Shown: one piece after another, positions 34,831-43,311 of the stretch
Position numbering within the stretch: the stretch's first letter is position 1
Layout: each line of letters begins with the position of its first letter
Origin: JBCBKU01 sp038521345
GTDB taxonomy: Bacteria; Pseudomonadota; Alphaproteobacteria; Rhodobacterales; Rhodobacteraceae
Assembly: GCA_038521345.1 (NCBI GenBank)
Contig: JBCBKU010000004.1
Coordinates: 124,001 to 188,000, forward strand
Direction of reading: 5' to 3'
DNA length: 64,000 nt
Position numbers and translations under genes: made by a program
Notes under the pieces: generated by a model
Database searches by the model: none
Seen by the model: the letters and a program-made list of their open reading frames with translations, nothing else
Told to the model about the DNA's origin: nothing

Positions 34831-37242
34831 TCAGCTTCCCAAAGTGCTGAGCAGAGCCGCCGAAACCGGTGCAAGCGACACTTCGGCGGGGTTGAGGTCT
34901 TCGGCCCATTCCTCAAGCGCGCGCAGCGTGTTCGGGTGAACCTTGGCCGACAGGATCGCCGCGTCGCCCTGCCGGGCCCGGAAGCCGGCCTGATCCAGCG
35001 AACGGGCGAGTGCGCCGAACGGGCCCTCGCCATTGCCCAGATCACGAGCGACCAGCGCCGCGGGCACACCGCGCGCCTCGGCCATGCGCTGCGCCGTGTT
35101 GAGACCGCGCGGGAAGCTGACAAAGCCGTGGCCCGTCTCGGACACGATCTCGACAAGCTGCTGAAGTCCATCGCGGCTGGTTTCAGCCGCCGGATCTTCC
35201 ATCATGGCGACCGCTTCGGGGAAATCGGTCAGGTTAATCTGCATCGATTGCGCCACGTCCCCGGCAGTGGCCCGCGGCGGCAGGTTCGGGATCAGCACGA
35301 CTTCGCGCCCTGCGGCCCGGTAACGCGCGGCGCGGGCCGGAGCACCCGGCAGCGCGGCCGGAATTGCCACGCTAAAGGGGAATGCCAGATCGACAAGCGG
35401 GACGTCCCCGCCCCGGTCGTCCACGAGGATCACGGCGATCAACGGGACCGCATCGGCATTGTCGTGGGCGACCGCGTTTCGGGCAAGGGCGCCGCCCGTC
35501 GCAGCTTCGGTGGGCGCGGGTTCAGGGGCCGTCCCCTGCGCCGTTCCCGGAAGCGACGGCGCCTCTGCGGCGGCGGGTGTGACGGTCGCGTCGCCTGCTG
35601 CGGGTCGGTTGACACGAACATTGCGCGCAAGATCGCCAACGGTTCCGGAATCCGGGGCGATGACACGGGGGCTCGCGCCGGCGATACGCGGGGTCTCTTC
35701 TGCAGGAGCCGCTTCCGGGGCGACTTCGGCGATCTCGGGCTCGGGCTCAGGCCGGGGCAGCGGTTCGGGCTGCGGAGCGGGCTCGGGGGCCTCTTCCACC
35801 GGGGCTGGCAGTGGCGCCGGCGGCGCTGGATCCAACTCGGGCCGGGGGCCGGCCGAGGCGATGCCTGGTGCCGCAGCCGCGGCCGTGCGCAGCGGTCCCG
35901 GAGCCGCAGGTACAGGCACCTGACCGGGTGGGCTGACCGCCGGTGGGGAGCCGGGCTGGGTGACGGCATCGGCAAAGACATCCGGGGCGGGCCCGGGCGG
36001 AGGCGGCGGAGCCGAAGGGGCCTGCGTTGCAATCGCCGCGAGGACGCCGGGGCGCGAGAGAACCACCGTTGCCGGAGCGGACACTGGCGGGCGACGGTCG
36101 GCGGGCAACGGCCCGCTGCGCGCCACTGCGTCCAACACCGGCGGGGCCGGCTGCAGCGGCGAGACCGACACTAGGTCGGGTGCGATCCCAATGGCAGGTT
36201 CGAGCGGTTCGGGCGCGGGTTCGGCGCGCGCGGTTGCATCGGCTTCGGGCGCAGAAGCATCCGCCGGGCGGGCCGCAATCTCGGGCGCGGAGGCGCCACC
36301 GGGCGGTGTCGGCGCATCCTGCACGTCAGGCGCCCTCCCTTGGTTTGGCAGGTCGGGTTGGACGGGCTGCGGAGCGGGGGCTGCGGCAATCCGGGGGGCG
36401 TCCTCGGCGTCGTTCCCGGTCGACGGGGCCGGAGCGACCACGATCCGTCGGGACCCGCCGGGACCCATTTCTGTCGTGATCGTAAACGCTGGCGCCTCCG
36501 TCTCGGCCGTATCACCGCCCCGGCGTTCAATCACGATTGGACCTGCGTCTGTGCCGGTCTCGGGTGTGACCGGATCGATGGTCGCGATATTCGGTGCATC
36601 GGCCTCGGGCGCGTCCGGCAGAGCAGGTGCCGGCGCACCCCCGGCGGCGATGTCGTTTTCGCCCGATCCGATGGTGGGTGAGGTCGCGTCCCCGGGCCGA
36701 ACCGTCCCGCGATTGACCGATGGCAGGACCCTTGGGGCCGGAGCCGGAAGATTTGCGGCGATTTCGGCCTCTGGTGCTTCCGGCTGAGCCTCAACGCTTG
36801 GCCGCGCCGGGGAGGCGCTGCCTAATGACCCGGCATTGTCGGACGTGTCGCCGGATGAGGGCAACGAAGGCAGAACCGACGCGGGCGCCGGGGCCGCCTC
36901 GAGCACGCCAGGGGTGGTGGAAGCATCGGGCGCGACCCCGGCGATCTCTTCCACAGACTGGTCCGTTTCTTCCGGGGTCGTCTCGTTCGTGGTCGCCTCT
37001 ACCGAAACTTCGGATCGGGGCTGGGCCGGCGCATCGACACGGGCAACGTCGTCGGGCAACTGAGGATCCGAGGTCTCGGCCGGCATCGCATCCGCGGGCA
37101 CCGTGGCCGGTGCCTCGGCAATTTCGGACACCACACCGCTTGGTGAAACATCCCGGTACCCAGCCAGTTGCGACACCAAGGCCAGCGTCACAAAGCCAAT
37201 CACCGATCCCCAGATTGCGCCTGCAAAAAAACCGCGTGACAC
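34831..37242 (-). CDS. yibQ: Divergent polysaccharide deacetylase family protein (YibQ-like) with long disordered region
   Basis: An 803-residue envelope protein: one N-terminal membrane segment (about 5-27), a very long Pro/Ala/Glu/Asp-rich low-complexity region (about 40-555), and a C-terminal divergent polysaccharide deacetylase (DUF610) domain: IAVILVDDRGGDVPL near 595, FPFSVAIPAALPGAPARA, and VSETGHGFVSFP. Family members are predicted to be periplasmic NodB-like folds without confirmed activity. Lies antisense between trpE and trpG, 34 bases from trpE and divergent from trpG. Length is about twice that of E. coli YibQ because of the linker. Confidence 0.85.
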   Translation of the reverse strand: MSRGFFAGAIWGSVIGFVTLALVSQLAGYRDVSPSGVVSEIAEAPATVPADAMPAETSDPQLPDDVARVDAPAQPRSEVSVEATTNETTPEETDQSVEEIAGVAPDASTTPGVLEAAPAPASVLPSLPSSGDTSDNAGSLGSASPARPSVEAQPEAPEAEIAANLPAPAPRVLPSVNRGTVRPGDATSPTIGSGENDIAAGGAPAPALPDAPEADAPNIATIDPVTPETGTDAGPIVIERRGGDTAETEAPAFTITTEMGPGGSRRIVVAPAPSTGNDAEDAPRIAAAPAPQPVQPDLPNQGRAPDVQDAPTPPGGASAPEIAARPADASAPEADATARAEPAPEPLEPAIGIAPDLVSVSPLQPAPPVLDAVARSGPLPADRRPPVSAPATVVLSRPGVLAAIATQAPSAPPPPPGPAPDVFADAVTQPGSPPAVSPPGQVPVPAAPGPLRTAAAAAPGIASAGPRPELDPAPPAPLPAPVEEAPEPAPQPEPLPRPEPEPEIAEVAPEAAPAEETPRIAGASPRVIAPDSGTVGDLARNVRVNRPAAGDATVTPAAAEAPSLPGTAQGTAPEPAPTEAATGGALARNAVAHDNADAVPLIAVILVDDRGGDVPLVDLAFPFSVAIPAALPGAPARAARYRAAGREVVLIPNLPPRATAGDVAQSMQINLTDFPEAVAMMEDPAAETSRDGLQQLVEIVSETGHGFVSFPRGLNTAQRMAEARGVPAALVARDLGNGEGPFGALARSLDQAGFRARQGDAAILSAKVHPNTLRALEEWAEDLNPAEVSLAPVSAALLSTLGS

Positions 37243-37297
37243 CCGCGTCTCTCCAGATATGCCTGCTCGTCCCGCCCTTGACCTTCCGGTTGGGCTT

Positions 37298-37326
37298 TTG
37301 ACATCTATACCGCGTGAACCGGTATC
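37298..37326 (+). promoter_or_regulatory. Candidate trpGD promoter with inverted repeat
   Basis: A perfect -35 TTGACA (37298-37303) is followed by an inverted repeat ATACCG-N7-CGGTAT (37307-37325). The best -10, TATCGG at 37323, needs a long 19-base spacer, so the promoter call is uncertain. A promoter is needed here because trpG is cut off from trpE by the opposite-strand gene. Confidence 0.35.
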
Positions 37327-37367
37327 GGGTCACCCCCAAAATATGGCCTTGTGCAGGACGGGACCGA

Positions 37368-37949
37368 ATGCTGCTTCTCATCGATAACTACGACAGCTTT
37401 ACTTACAACTTGGTGCATTTTTTGGGCGAGCTTGGTGCCCGAACCGTAGTTCGCCGAAACGATGCGATCGATGTTCAAGAGGCGATGGCCCTGCGGCCAG
37501 AGGCGATTGTGCTGTCGCCGGGCCCCTGCGACCCGGATCGCGCGGGCGTTTGCCTTGCCCTGACGGAGGCCGCTGCCGAAACCGGCATTCCGCTTTTGGG
37601 CGTTTGTCTCGGCCATCAAAGTATCGGGCAGGCCTTTGGTGGGCGGGTTGTGATGGCGGGCGAGATCGTCCATGGCAAGGCCGGCACGATCTTCCATGAG
37701 GGAAAAAGCGTGTTTCGCGGGCTTCCAACGCCTTTTGCCGCCACACGATACCATTCGCTCGTCGTGGACCGCGAAAGCCTCCCCGAGACACTCGAGGTCA
37801 CCGCAGCGCTGGACGACGGGACGATCATGGGGCTCGCCCACCGCGAAAAACCGATCCATGGGGTTCAGTTCCACCCGGAATCCATCGCCTCGGAACATGG
37901 GCATAAGCTCTTGAAAAACTTCCTCGACCTTGTTCCGGTGCCGGCATGA
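37368..37949 (+). CDS. trpG: Anthranilate synthase component II (glutamine amidotransferase)
   Basis: Supplies ammonia to TrpE. 193 residues. Class I glutaminase triad: C in LLGVCLGHQSIGQAFGG, H in the QFHPESI segment, with the Glu of the same motif; LIDNYDSFTYNL at the start and LSPGPCDPDRAG are typical TrpG/PabA. ATG 37368 gives the family N-terminus MLLLIDNYDSF. It may also serve para-aminobenzoate synthesis. Its stop overlaps the trpD start in ATGA at 37946-37949. Confidence 0.96.
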   Translation: MLLLIDNYDSFTYNLVHFLGELGARTVVRRNDAIDVQEAMALRPEAIVLSPGPCDPDRAGVCLALTEAAAETGIPLLGVCLGHQSIGQAFGGRVVMAGEIVHGKAGTIFHEGKSVFRGLPTPFAATRYHSLVVDRESLPETLEVTAALDDGTIMGLAHREKPIHGVQFHPESIASEHGHKLLKNFLDLVPVPA

Positions 37950-38962
37950 GCGACCGTCTGAAGCCGCTGATCGGAACCGCCGCGGACCGCCCGCTCAGCC
38001 GTGCCGAGGCGGAGACTGCCTTTGAAACACTCTTCGATGGTGAAGCCACCCCGAGCCAGATCGGGGGGTTTCTTATGGCGCTTCGGACCCGGGGCGAGAC
38101 GGTTGACGAATATACCGCCGCGGCACGTGTCATGCGAGCCAAATGTCGCGCGGTGACCGCGCCCAAGGGCGCCATGGACATCGTCGGTACAGGGGGCGAC
38201 GGCAAAGGCACGCTCAACATTTCGACCGCAACCGCCTTCGTGGTAGCGGGCGCCGGTGTCACCGTCGCCAAGCACGGCAACCGAAACCTGTCATCTAAAT
38301 CCGGCGCCGCCGATGCCCTAACCGAGATGGGCGTGGACGTGATGGTGGGACCAGAAGTGGTCGAGCGCGCGCTGTCCGAGGCCGGCATCGGCTTCATGAT
38401 GGCACCGATGCACCACCCGGCAATCGCGCACGTAATGCCGACCCGTGCCGAATTGGGCACCCGCACGATCTTCAACATCCTCGGGCCGCTCACGAATCCT
38501 GCCGGGGTCACCCGTCAGCTGACGGGGGCCTTTGCCCGTGACCTGATCCGGCCCATGGCCGAGACCTTGGCGGCGCTGGGTTCCGAGACTGCATGGCTTG
38601 TTCATGGTTCGGACGGGACAGATGAACTGACCATTACCGGCGTCAGCTGGGTTTCGGCGCTTGAAAACGGCGCTGTAACAGACCGCGAAGTCCATCCCGA
38701 GGATGCCGGGCTTCCCGTTCATCCATTCGAGGCGATCCTTGGCGGCAGCCCGTCTGACAACGCTGCGGCGTTCCGCGCACTGCTGGACGGAGAGGCCTCG
38801 GCTTACCGGGATGCTGTGCTGCTGAATGCGGCCGCGGCCCTGCGGGTCGCAGACCGGGTAGCAGATCTGAAAGACGGCGCGCGGATGGCGGCCGAAAGCA
38901 TCGACAGCGGCGCGGCGCGGGCCCGGATAGAAGCCCTGGCGCGCGTGACCCGGGCCGCATGA
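37946..38962 (+). CDS. trpD: Anthranilate phosphoribosyltransferase
   Basis: Joins anthranilate to PRPP. 338 residues; the PRPP/Mg loop VGTGGDGKGTLNISTATAFV and the anthranilate region KHGNRNLSSKSGAADAL are conserved, as is IFNILGPLTNPAG. Translationally coupled to trpG. In Rhodobacter trpC follows directly; here ung and a Hint-domain gene come first. Confidence 0.97.
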   Translation: MSDRLKPLIGTAADRPLSRAEAETAFETLFDGEATPSQIGGFLMALRTRGETVDEYTAAARVMRAKCRAVTAPKGAMDIVGTGGDGKGTLNISTATAFVVAGAGVTVAKHGNRNLSSKSGAADALTEMGVDVMVGPEVVERALSEAGIGFMMAPMHHPAIAHVMPTRAELGTRTIFNILGPLTNPAGVTRQLTGAFARDLIRPMAETLAALGSETAWLVHGSDGTDELTITGVSWVSALENGAVTDREVHPEDAGLPVHPFEAILGGSPSDNAAAFRALLDGEASAYRDAVLLNAAAALRVADRVADLKDGARMAAESIDSGAARARIEALARVTRAA

Positions 38963-38972
38963 GGCCCGAGCC

Positions 38973-39653
38973 GTGCCAGCGCGGATCGGTATCGGGCGGG
39001 CCGTGACAATGCACGATCTTTCACGGCTCGGCGAATGGGCAAGCCTGCCGTTCTTTGGGGAAGATCTTCCACGGATCGAGGCGCAACTGGCGAAAACATC
39101 GGAAGAAATACTGCCCCCACCCGATCTCAGATTTCGCGCGTTCGAGGACACGGGCCCGGATCGCGTCCGGGTCGTGATCCTAGGTCAGGACCCCTATCCG
39201 ACGAAAGGCCACGCCAACGGTCTGGCGTTTTCGGTCGCTTCGGGCACAAGGCTGCCCCGGTCGCTCGTCCATATCTTTCAGGAGATTGAGAGCGATCTGG
39301 GCACGCCCCGCGATAAAGGAGATCTGTCGGACTGGGCCGTCCAGGGCGTCTTGCTTCTGAACACGGCACTGACCGTTCCCGAGGGCAAGGCCGGCGCCCA
39401 TGCCTCGCTCGGATGGGACCGGCTTACGCGGCAGGCCCTCGACCGACTTGGCGACCGACCGCGGGCACTGATCCTCTGGGGGCGCGCGGCGCAGGCTTAC
39501 CGACGGGGGTTGAAGGATCCCGGGCATCTTGTGGTGGAAAGCGCGCACCCATCGCCGTTGTCCGCGCGGCGCGGTTTCTTTGGGTCGGCCCCCTTCTCAA
39601 AGGTGAACACCTGGTTGCGCGATCGAGGTGACACACCCATCGCCTGGGCCTGA
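38973..39653 (+). CDS. ung: Uracil-DNA glycosylase, family 1
   Basis: Removes uracil from DNA in base-excision repair. 226 residues from GTG 38973, which has GAGG at 38961-38964, 8 bases upstream (inside the trpD stop region); ATG 39009 is an alternative. Catalytic D73 in GQDPYPTKGHANGLAFSV, LLLNTALTV, and HPSPLSARRGFFG complete the family 1 motif set. Starts 10 bases after trpD, so it is co-transcribed with the trp genes. Confidence 0.95.
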   Translation: MPARIGIGRAVTMHDLSRLGEWASLPFFGEDLPRIEAQLAKTSEEILPPPDLRFRAFEDTGPDRVRVVILGQDPYPTKGHANGLAFSVASGTRLPRSLVHIFQEIESDLGTPRDKGDLSDWAVQGVLLLNTALTVPEGKAGAHASLGWDRLTRQALDRLGDRPRALILWGRAAQAYRRGLKDPGHLVVESAHPSPLSARRGFFGSAPFSKVNTWLRDRGDTPIAWA

Positions 39654-39769
39654 TCACGGACTGCATCGCGCCGCAATGCCTTCAAATATCTGCCGAATTC
39701 TTTCGTTAATCATCTGCGACTAACACAATGCGCGTCGGTCTGTTCGACGCGCCCTGACCAACTGATGCG

Positions 39770-40687
39770 ATGCCCACGACCTATACGGATCAGTTCTATA
39801 CTTTCGACCCCGCCGCGCCCCCGCCGGCGGGCACGGCTGTCGCGCCGGTAACCATCTCCTTCACGGACCAGAACGACGACGGGGATATCGACCGGTTTGA
39901 CAACGACTCGGTCGGCGGCTCCGACGTGACACGGTCTTGGCCGGGTGACATCGTGACTATCAATGTGGCCGGCGTCGGGAACGTCTCTTACACGGGAACG
40001 ACCTTTTACCTTGCCAACGGTGACCGGGTCTTCACGCCCACCGACGGACAGGTGCTTCAGCCGGGCACATTCGTGACGGCGACCTTCGTTACCGCGCAGG
40101 GTCCGCTGGATGTCGAGGATCTCGGTCCGCCCTGCTTCACACCCGGCACGCGGATCGCGACACCCGATGGCACCAAGAAGATCGAGGCGCTCAGCCCCGG
40201 AGATTTGGTCCTGACGCTCGACCACGGGGCCGAACCGGTACGCTGGATCGGGCGGCGTGCGGTGCCGGGAACCGGGCGCTTCGCCCCGATCCGGATCCCT
40301 GCCGGCGCCTTCGGGGTGCAGCGCGCGCTCGTCGTATCCCCGCAACACCGGATGCTGATATCTGGATGGTCGGTGGAACTGGCGCTTGGCCAATCCGAGA
40401 TCCTTGTCCCGGCCAAACATCTGGTTGGTAGCCACGGTGTCGTTGTCGCGCCCTGCCCGAGTGTCACGTACCTGCATCTGTTGTTCGATCGCCACGAAAT
40501 CGTTTTCGCCGAGGGCGCCCCGTCGGAAAGCTTCGACATCGGAGGGCGCTATGCCGCCGAAGACCGGGAGACCGCGGCCGAGCTTGGTGCGCTGTTTCCG
40601 GATCTGCCCCGCCGAAGCTTTGAGAGTGCAACCGCCCGCCCAGTCGCGCGTCGCTTCGAGGCGATGGCCCTTCGAGAGGCCGCCTGA
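39770..40687 (+). CDS. Hint (Hedgehog/intein) domain-containing protein
   Basis: A 305-residue protein. The N-terminal ~115 residues are Asp/Gly/Thr-rich beta-like (SFTDQNDDGDIDRFDNDSVG, a possible calcium-type Dx pattern). A Hint domain begins at C122 (PPCFTPGTRIATPDG), continues with LSPGDLVLTLDHG and the His block ALVVSPQHRMLI. No C-terminal Asn/Cys of a splicing intein and no signal peptide seen, so cleavage or protein splicing is not shown. Such Hint_2 proteins are frequent in Rhodobacterales and often linked to export. It sits between ung and trpC with 116- and 38-base gaps. Confidence 0.85.
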   Translation: MPTTYTDQFYTFDPAAPPPAGTAVAPVTISFTDQNDDGDIDRFDNDSVGGSDVTRSWPGDIVTINVAGVGNVSYTGTTFYLANGDRVFTPTDGQVLQPGTFVTATFVTAQGPLDVEDLGPPCFTPGTRIATPDGTKKIEALSPGDLVLTLDHGAEPVRWIGRRAVPGTGRFAPIRIPAGAFGVQRALVVSPQHRMLISGWSVELALGQSEILVPAKHLVGSHGVVVAPCPSVTYLHLLFDRHEIVFAEGAPSESFDIGGRYAAEDRETAAELGALFPDLPRRSFESATARPVARRFEAMALREAA

Positions 40688-40725
40688 CGCTTTTCATCCG
40701 GGCGGCCCCGCGCTAGGGAACGGAT

Positions 40726-41538
40726 ATGACGACCGTTCTGGACAGGATCAAAGCCTACAAGCTTGAGGAGATCGCGGCGGCAAAGGCTGCGCGCCCGCTG
40801 ACCGAAGTGGAGGCCGCGGCAGCGGCGGCCCCGGCTCCAAGGGGGTTCGCGGCGGCACTTGGCGCGGCCGCCCGGACCGGGTACGCCCTGATCGCCGAGA
40901 TCAAGAAAGCGAGTCCTTCGAAAGGCCTGATCCGTGCCGATTTCGACCCGCCGGCGCTGGCCCGTGCCTATGCTTTAGGCGGTGCCACCTGCCTGTCGGT
41001 GCTGACCGATGGCCCCTCGTTCCAAGGTGATCCCACCTACCTGACGGCGGCGCGCAACGCGGTCGACCTGCCGGTCCTGCGCAAGGATTTCCTCTATGAC
41101 CCCTACCAGGTCGCCGAGGCACGCGCCTGGGGCGCGGACGCCATCCTGATCATCATGGCCTCGGTCTCGGATGCGCAGGCGCAGGAGTTGGAAGAGGCGG
41201 CGGAAAACTGGGGCATGGACGTCCTGATCGAAGTCCATGACGACGCAGAGCTTGACCGCGCACTCGCGCTGAACTCGCCCCTACTTGGGATCAACAACCG
41301 CGATCTCCGCACGTTCGAGACACGGCTCTCGACAACGCGCGATCTGGCCGTCCGCGTACCCGAAGACAAGCTGATCGTCGCCGAATCCGGCCTGTCGACG
41401 CCTGCCGATCTCGCCGACCTCGCGGACCACGGCGCGCGCGCCTTCCTGATTGGCGAGCACCTGATGAGGCAGGCCGATGTGGCGGCGGCCACACGGGCGA
41501 TCCTTGCCGGGGCCACAGCGCCCGCCACACCGGTCTGA
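40726..41538 (+). CDS. trpC: Indole-3-glycerol phosphate synthase
   Basis: TIM-barrel enzyme forming indole-3-glycerol phosphate. 270 residues; catalytic lysine segment ALIAEIKKASPSKG, VLTDGPSFQGDPTYL, PVLRKDFLYDPYQV and IAESGLSTPADL are all typical. AGGGAA precedes the ATG at 40726. Single-function (no fused TrpF). Its stop overlaps moaC by one base at 41538. Confidence 0.97.
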   Translation: MTTVLDRIKAYKLEEIAAAKAARPLTEVEAAAAAAPAPRGFAAALGAAARTGYALIAEIKKASPSKGLIRADFDPPALARAYALGGATCLSVLTDGPSFQGDPTYLTAARNAVDLPVLRKDFLYDPYQVAEARAWGADAILIIMASVSDAQAQELEEAAENWGMDVLIEVHDDAELDRALALNSPLLGINNRDLRTFETRLSTTRDLAVRVPEDKLIVAESGLSTPADLADLADHGARAFLIGEHLMRQADVAAATRAILAGATAPATPV

Positions 41539-42014
41539 TGGCCGATCTCACCCACCTTGACGCCGAGGGGCGTGCCCGGATGGTCGATATCTCGGCCAAG
41601 CCGGAAACGGCACGCGAAGCGGTGGCCGAGGCATGGATCCGGATGACGCCCGAGGCGCTGGAACTGGCGATATCGGGCCGGGCCAAGAAAGGCGATGTAG
41701 CGGGCATCGCGCGACTGGCAGGGATCATGGGCGCCAAGAAGACGGCGGATTTGATCCCGCTCTGTCATCCGCTGTCCTTGTCAGGCGTTACAGTGGATAT
41801 CGACGCGGATGCCGACCTACCGGGTTTTCGTGTAACGGTGCGGGTCAAGACGACGGGACCGACCGGTGTCGAAATGGAGGCACTGACCGCCGCGTCGACC
41901 GCGACACTGACGATCTACGACATGCTGAAGGCGGTGGATCGATCTATGGAGATCGGAGGCCTGCGCGTCACGTTCAAGGACGGCGGCGCGTCGGGACGGT
42001 ATGAGGCGCTCTGA
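41538..42014 (+). CDS. moaC: Cyclic pyranopterin monophosphate synthase accessory protein MoaC
   Basis: Forms cyclic pyranopterin monophosphate in molybdenum-cofactor synthesis, after MoaA. 158 residues. Key blocks LIPLCHPLSLSGV, VKTTGPTGVEMEALTAAS and the ending IGGLRVTFKDGGASG are standard. The ATG shares a base with the trpC stop. moaA is not in the window. Followed 24 bases later by moeA. Confidence 0.97.
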   Translation: MADLTHLDAEGRARMVDISAKPETAREAVAEAWIRMTPEALELAISGRAKKGDVAGIARLAGIMGAKKTADLIPLCHPLSLSGVTVDIDADADLPGFRVTVRVKTTGPTGVEMEALTAASTATLTIYDMLKAVDRSMEIGGLRVTFKDGGASGRYEAL

Positions 42015-42038
42015 AGACCGGAATCTGCGGGGCCCGCG

Positions 42039-43223
42039 ATGATTCCCGTCGCCGAGGCGCTGGACCGGCTCTTCTCTCTGGTGAGCCCATTGGGAACGGA
42101 GCGCGTGGACCTTGCCGACGCCGCCGGCCGGGTGCTGGCCGAACCTGTCAAGGCCCCAAGGGATGAACCTCCAACGGCCCGGTCAGCCATGGACGGCTAT
42201 GCCGTGCGCGCCGGGGACGTGCGGCCGGGCGCAGTGTTGCAGGTGGTGGGTGAAGCGCCAGCGGGCGCCGTATGCGACCGAGCCGTGGGCCCGGGCGAGG
42301 CGGTGCGGATATTCACCGGTGGCGTTGTTCCCGAAGGCGCGGACCGGGTGGTGATACAAGAGGATGTCACTGCACGGGACGACAGGATCACCATCGGACA
42401 GGATCCCGACCCCGGACCCTATGTGCGGCCGGCGGGCGGTGACTTCCGGGCCGGGATGGCGATCAACGGACCGCGACGCCTCGGCCCGGCGGATCTTGCG
42501 CTATTGGGAGCGATGAACGCCGGGACGGTCTGCGTCACCCGTCGCCCGGAGGTCGCCGTTCTCTCCACGGGCAATGAACTCGTTCTACCGGGCCAGACGC
42601 CGCGCCCGGATCAGATCGTGTCGTCGAACGCTTTTGGGCTGTCAGCCTTGATCGAGATGGCGGGCGGGCGGGCCCGGCGCCTACCCATTGCCGCCGACAG
42701 GCCCGAGGCGCTCGACGCGGCTTTCGACCTTGCCCGAGGCGCCGATCTGATCGTCACGATCGGAGGCGCTTCGGTCGGGGCGCATGATCTCGTGGCCGGA
42801 CGGGTCGCGGCGCGTGGCGGTGCGTTGAACTTCCATAAAGTGGCAATGCGGCCCGGAAAGCCGCTGATGGCCGGACGCGTCGACAACACACCCATGGTCG
42901 GCGTCCCGGGAAACCCGGTCTCGGCACTTGTCTGCGGCCAGGTCTTCGTGGCGCCGATGGTTCGCGCCATGCTGGGTTTTGCACCCGCTCCGGCCACGCG
43001 CCGCCGCGCACCTCTGGCTGCCGACGTCAAAGCGAACGGTCCGCGCGAACACTACATGCGGGCGCAGCTGACACCGACCGGATTGATGCCGGCCGAGCGA
43101 CAGGATTCCAGCCTTCTCTCAGTTCTTGCCGACGCGAACGCGCTTCTGATCCGCCCACCCGCGGATCCTGCCCAACCGCTGGGGACAGTTGTGGATTACC
43201 TCCCGACCCCCGGGGTAGATTGA
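42039..43223 (+). CDS. moeA: Molybdopterin molybdenumtransferase MoeA
   Basis: Inserts molybdenum into adenylylated molybdopterin. 394 residues. Sequence landmarks: RSAMDGYAVRAGDV, IFTGGVVPEGADRVVIQED, VLSTGNELV, and GKPLMAG..GVPGNPVSALVCGQVF. 24 bases after moaC, so the trpC-moaC-moeA run is one unit. The stop is immediately before the lexA promoter, which drives the next gene separately. Confidence 0.95.
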   Translation: MIPVAEALDRLFSLVSPLGTERVDLADAAGRVLAEPVKAPRDEPPTARSAMDGYAVRAGDVRPGAVLQVVGEAPAGAVCDRAVGPGEAVRIFTGGVVPEGADRVVIQEDVTARDDRITIGQDPDPGPYVRPAGGDFRAGMAINGPRRLGPADLALLGAMNAGTVCVTRRPEVAVLSTGNELVLPGQTPRPDQIVSSNAFGLSALIEMAGGRARRLPIAADRPEALDAAFDLARGADLIVTIGGASVGAHDLVAGRVAARGGALNFHKVAMRPGKPLMAGRVDNTPMVGVPGNPVSALVCGQVFVAPMVRAMLGFAPAPATRRRAPLAADVKANGPREHYMRAQLTPTGLMPAERQDSSLLSVLADANALLIRPPADPAQPLGTVVDYLPTPGVD

Positions 43224-43259
43224 CACAAAACACGAACATCGATAGAACATGGGTCGAAC
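43220..43259 (+). promoter_or_regulatory. lexA promoter with two overlapping SOS boxes
   Basis: TTGACA (43220-43225) is a perfect -35, with TAGAAC (43243-43248) as -10 at 17 bases. GAAC occurs at 43234-43237, 43245-43248 and 43256-43259, each 11 bases apart, giving two overlapping GAAC-N7-GAAC LexA sites that cover the spacer, the -10 and the start region. This predicts tight LexA self-repression. The lexA ATG is 53 bases further on. Confidence 0.85.
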
Positions 43260-43311
43260 GCGGGCGGATTTTCACAGTTGAACGCCGTCCCGACCGGCGA
43301 GAGGAGCAGGC

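Noticed and set aside
34936..36787. Plus-strand frames over the yibQ-like gene
   Set aside because: They mirror the Pro/Ala-rich linker and contain only Gly/Arg/Ser repeats.
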